This document shows, in pieces, positions 5,055 through 5,672 of a stretch of 5,672 nt of DNA. The notes under the pieces are model-generated. The model worked only from the letters and a program-made list of their open reading frames with translations, ran no database searches and had not been told where the DNA came from. Position 1 is the first letter of the stretch; every line of letters starts with the position of its first letter. Source of the stretch: Phycisphaerae bacterium. Lineage in GTDB: Bacteria > Planctomycetota > Phycisphaerae > Sedimentisphaerales > Anaerohalosphaeraceae. The stretch lies in the NCBI GenBank assembly GCA_007121565.1, contig SKKI01000077.1:1-5672 (forward strand), in the 5' to 3' direction. The translations under genes and the position numbers were made by a program.

Positions 5055-5672
5055 ATGAACGAGATGTTTATCTGGCTGGGCATTGCCCTGTGTATCAGTC
5101 AGTCGGCCACGCTGTCAGGTCTGAATCTGGCGGTGTTCAGCTTGAGCCGGCTTCGTCTGGAGACCGCGGCCAAAGGCGGCGATGCCGATGCGCAGCGCGT
5201 CCTGGCCCTGCGGCGGGATTCCAACTATACCCTCGTAACAATTTTATGGGCCAATGTCGCGGTCAATGTGCTGCTGACGCTGCTGGCCGAGTCCATTCTG
5301 GCCGGGGTGGCGGCGTTTCTGTTTTCCACGGTGGTGATTACCTTCATCGGCGAAATACTCCCGCAGGCGTTTTTTACGCGGTATGCGCTGCGCGTCGCGG
5401 CGCTGCTGTCGCCGCTGCTGCGGTTCTATCAGATTCTGCTCTGGCCTCTCGCCCGGCCGGTGGGCAAGCTGCTGGACATCTGGGTCGGGCCTGAGCCGAT
5501 TCCGTGGTATCAGGAAAGTGAGCTGCGCGACGTGCTGGCTCACCACGCCCGCGAAGGCACGACCGAAGTCGGCAAGATTGAGGCCACCGGGGCGATAAAT
5601 TTCTTAGCGCTGGACGATCTGCCGGTTCAGCATGAAGGCGAGCCGCTGGATCCGGACAGCGTTTTTGAGCTG
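5055..5672 (+). CDS. CNNM/CorC-type (DUF21) membrane transporter-like protein, 3'-truncated
   Basis: The frame is open from ATG 5055 to the last base of the window (206 codons, no stop), so the C-terminus is outside. Residues 1-155 look like the DUF21/CNNM transmembrane domain found in proteins linked to Mg2+ (or Na+/Mg2+) transport. SGLNLAVFSLSRLRLE (21-36) lies in the first membrane segment. A cytosolic loop with AKGGDADAQRVLALRRDSNY (39-58) follows, then NVAVNVLL around 67-74 and GEILPQA at 99-105. Hydrophobic segments lie at roughly 4-28, 59-83, 85-106 and 112-136. Residues from about 137 (KLLDIWVGPEPIPWYQESELRDVL) form the juxtamembrane region. The SGLNL and PQA variants resemble eukaryotic CNNM more than the usual bacterial GEILPK type. 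The tail at 171-206 does not look like a standard CBS domain start. It probably belongs to the rny-ymdB operon; a functional link is not evident. Confidence 0.85.
   Translation, partial: MNEMFIWLGIALCISQSATLSGLNLAVFSLSRLRLETAAKGGDADAQRVLALRRDSNYTLVTILWANVAVNVLLTLLAESILAGVAAFLFSTVVITFIGEILPQAFFTRYALRVAALLSPLLRFYQILLWPLARPVGKLLDIWVGPEPIPWYQESELRDVLAHHAREGTTEVGKIEATGAINFLALDDLPVQHEGEPLDPDSVFEL

Overview
The window is a compact bacterial chromosomal segment. It holds four long genes and one intergenic stretch of about 800 bases that is less GC-rich than the genes. In order they are: the 3' part of dprA (+), a small helix-turn-helix/receiver regulator (-), rny for RNase Y (+), a ymdB-type metallophosphoesterase (+), and the 5' part of a CNNM/DUF21 membrane protein gene (+) that runs off the right edge. 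The genes are moderately GC-rich. The sequence alone does not prove the organism. An excisionase-type HTH fused to a receiver, with the wing signature GYRIPGSRDRRIP, together with the rny-ymdB pair, makes me think of Planctomycetota, most likely a Phycisphaerae-like lineage. That is recollection and inference, not a search result.

Left part (1-1742): dprA lacks only a few N-terminal codons. It converges on the regulator gene, with 15 bases between the two stop codons and no visible terminator. The regulator's receiver domain keeps the phospho-acceptor Asp but lacks the second acidic residue and the conserved Lys, so it may not be a normal phospho-switch.

Middle (1743-2538): this gap separates the divergent regulator and rny genes. 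It contains a near-consensus sigma70 promoter (TTGACC, 17 bases, TATAAT), which would give rny an untranslated leader of about 510 nt. The leader carries several inverted repeats, a thrice-repeated CCGGCCG block, and short ORFs whose stops and starts overlap. A 9-mer, TCATAAAAG, occurs three times: at the regulator's start codon, about 100 bases upstream of it, and inside the promoter spacer. This region is the best place to look for something undescribed: either autoregulation of RNase Y through its own leader, as known for E. coli rne, or a separate small RNA or small protein.

Right part (2539-5672): rny, ymdB and the CNNM-type gene lie on the same strand with gaps of 36 and 47 bases and probably form an operon. 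RNase Y is the membrane-tethered endonuclease that initiates mRNA decay, and YmdB is a phosphodiesterase often encoded next to it. The last gene has no in-window stop but has a clear start, ribosome binding site and family motifs.
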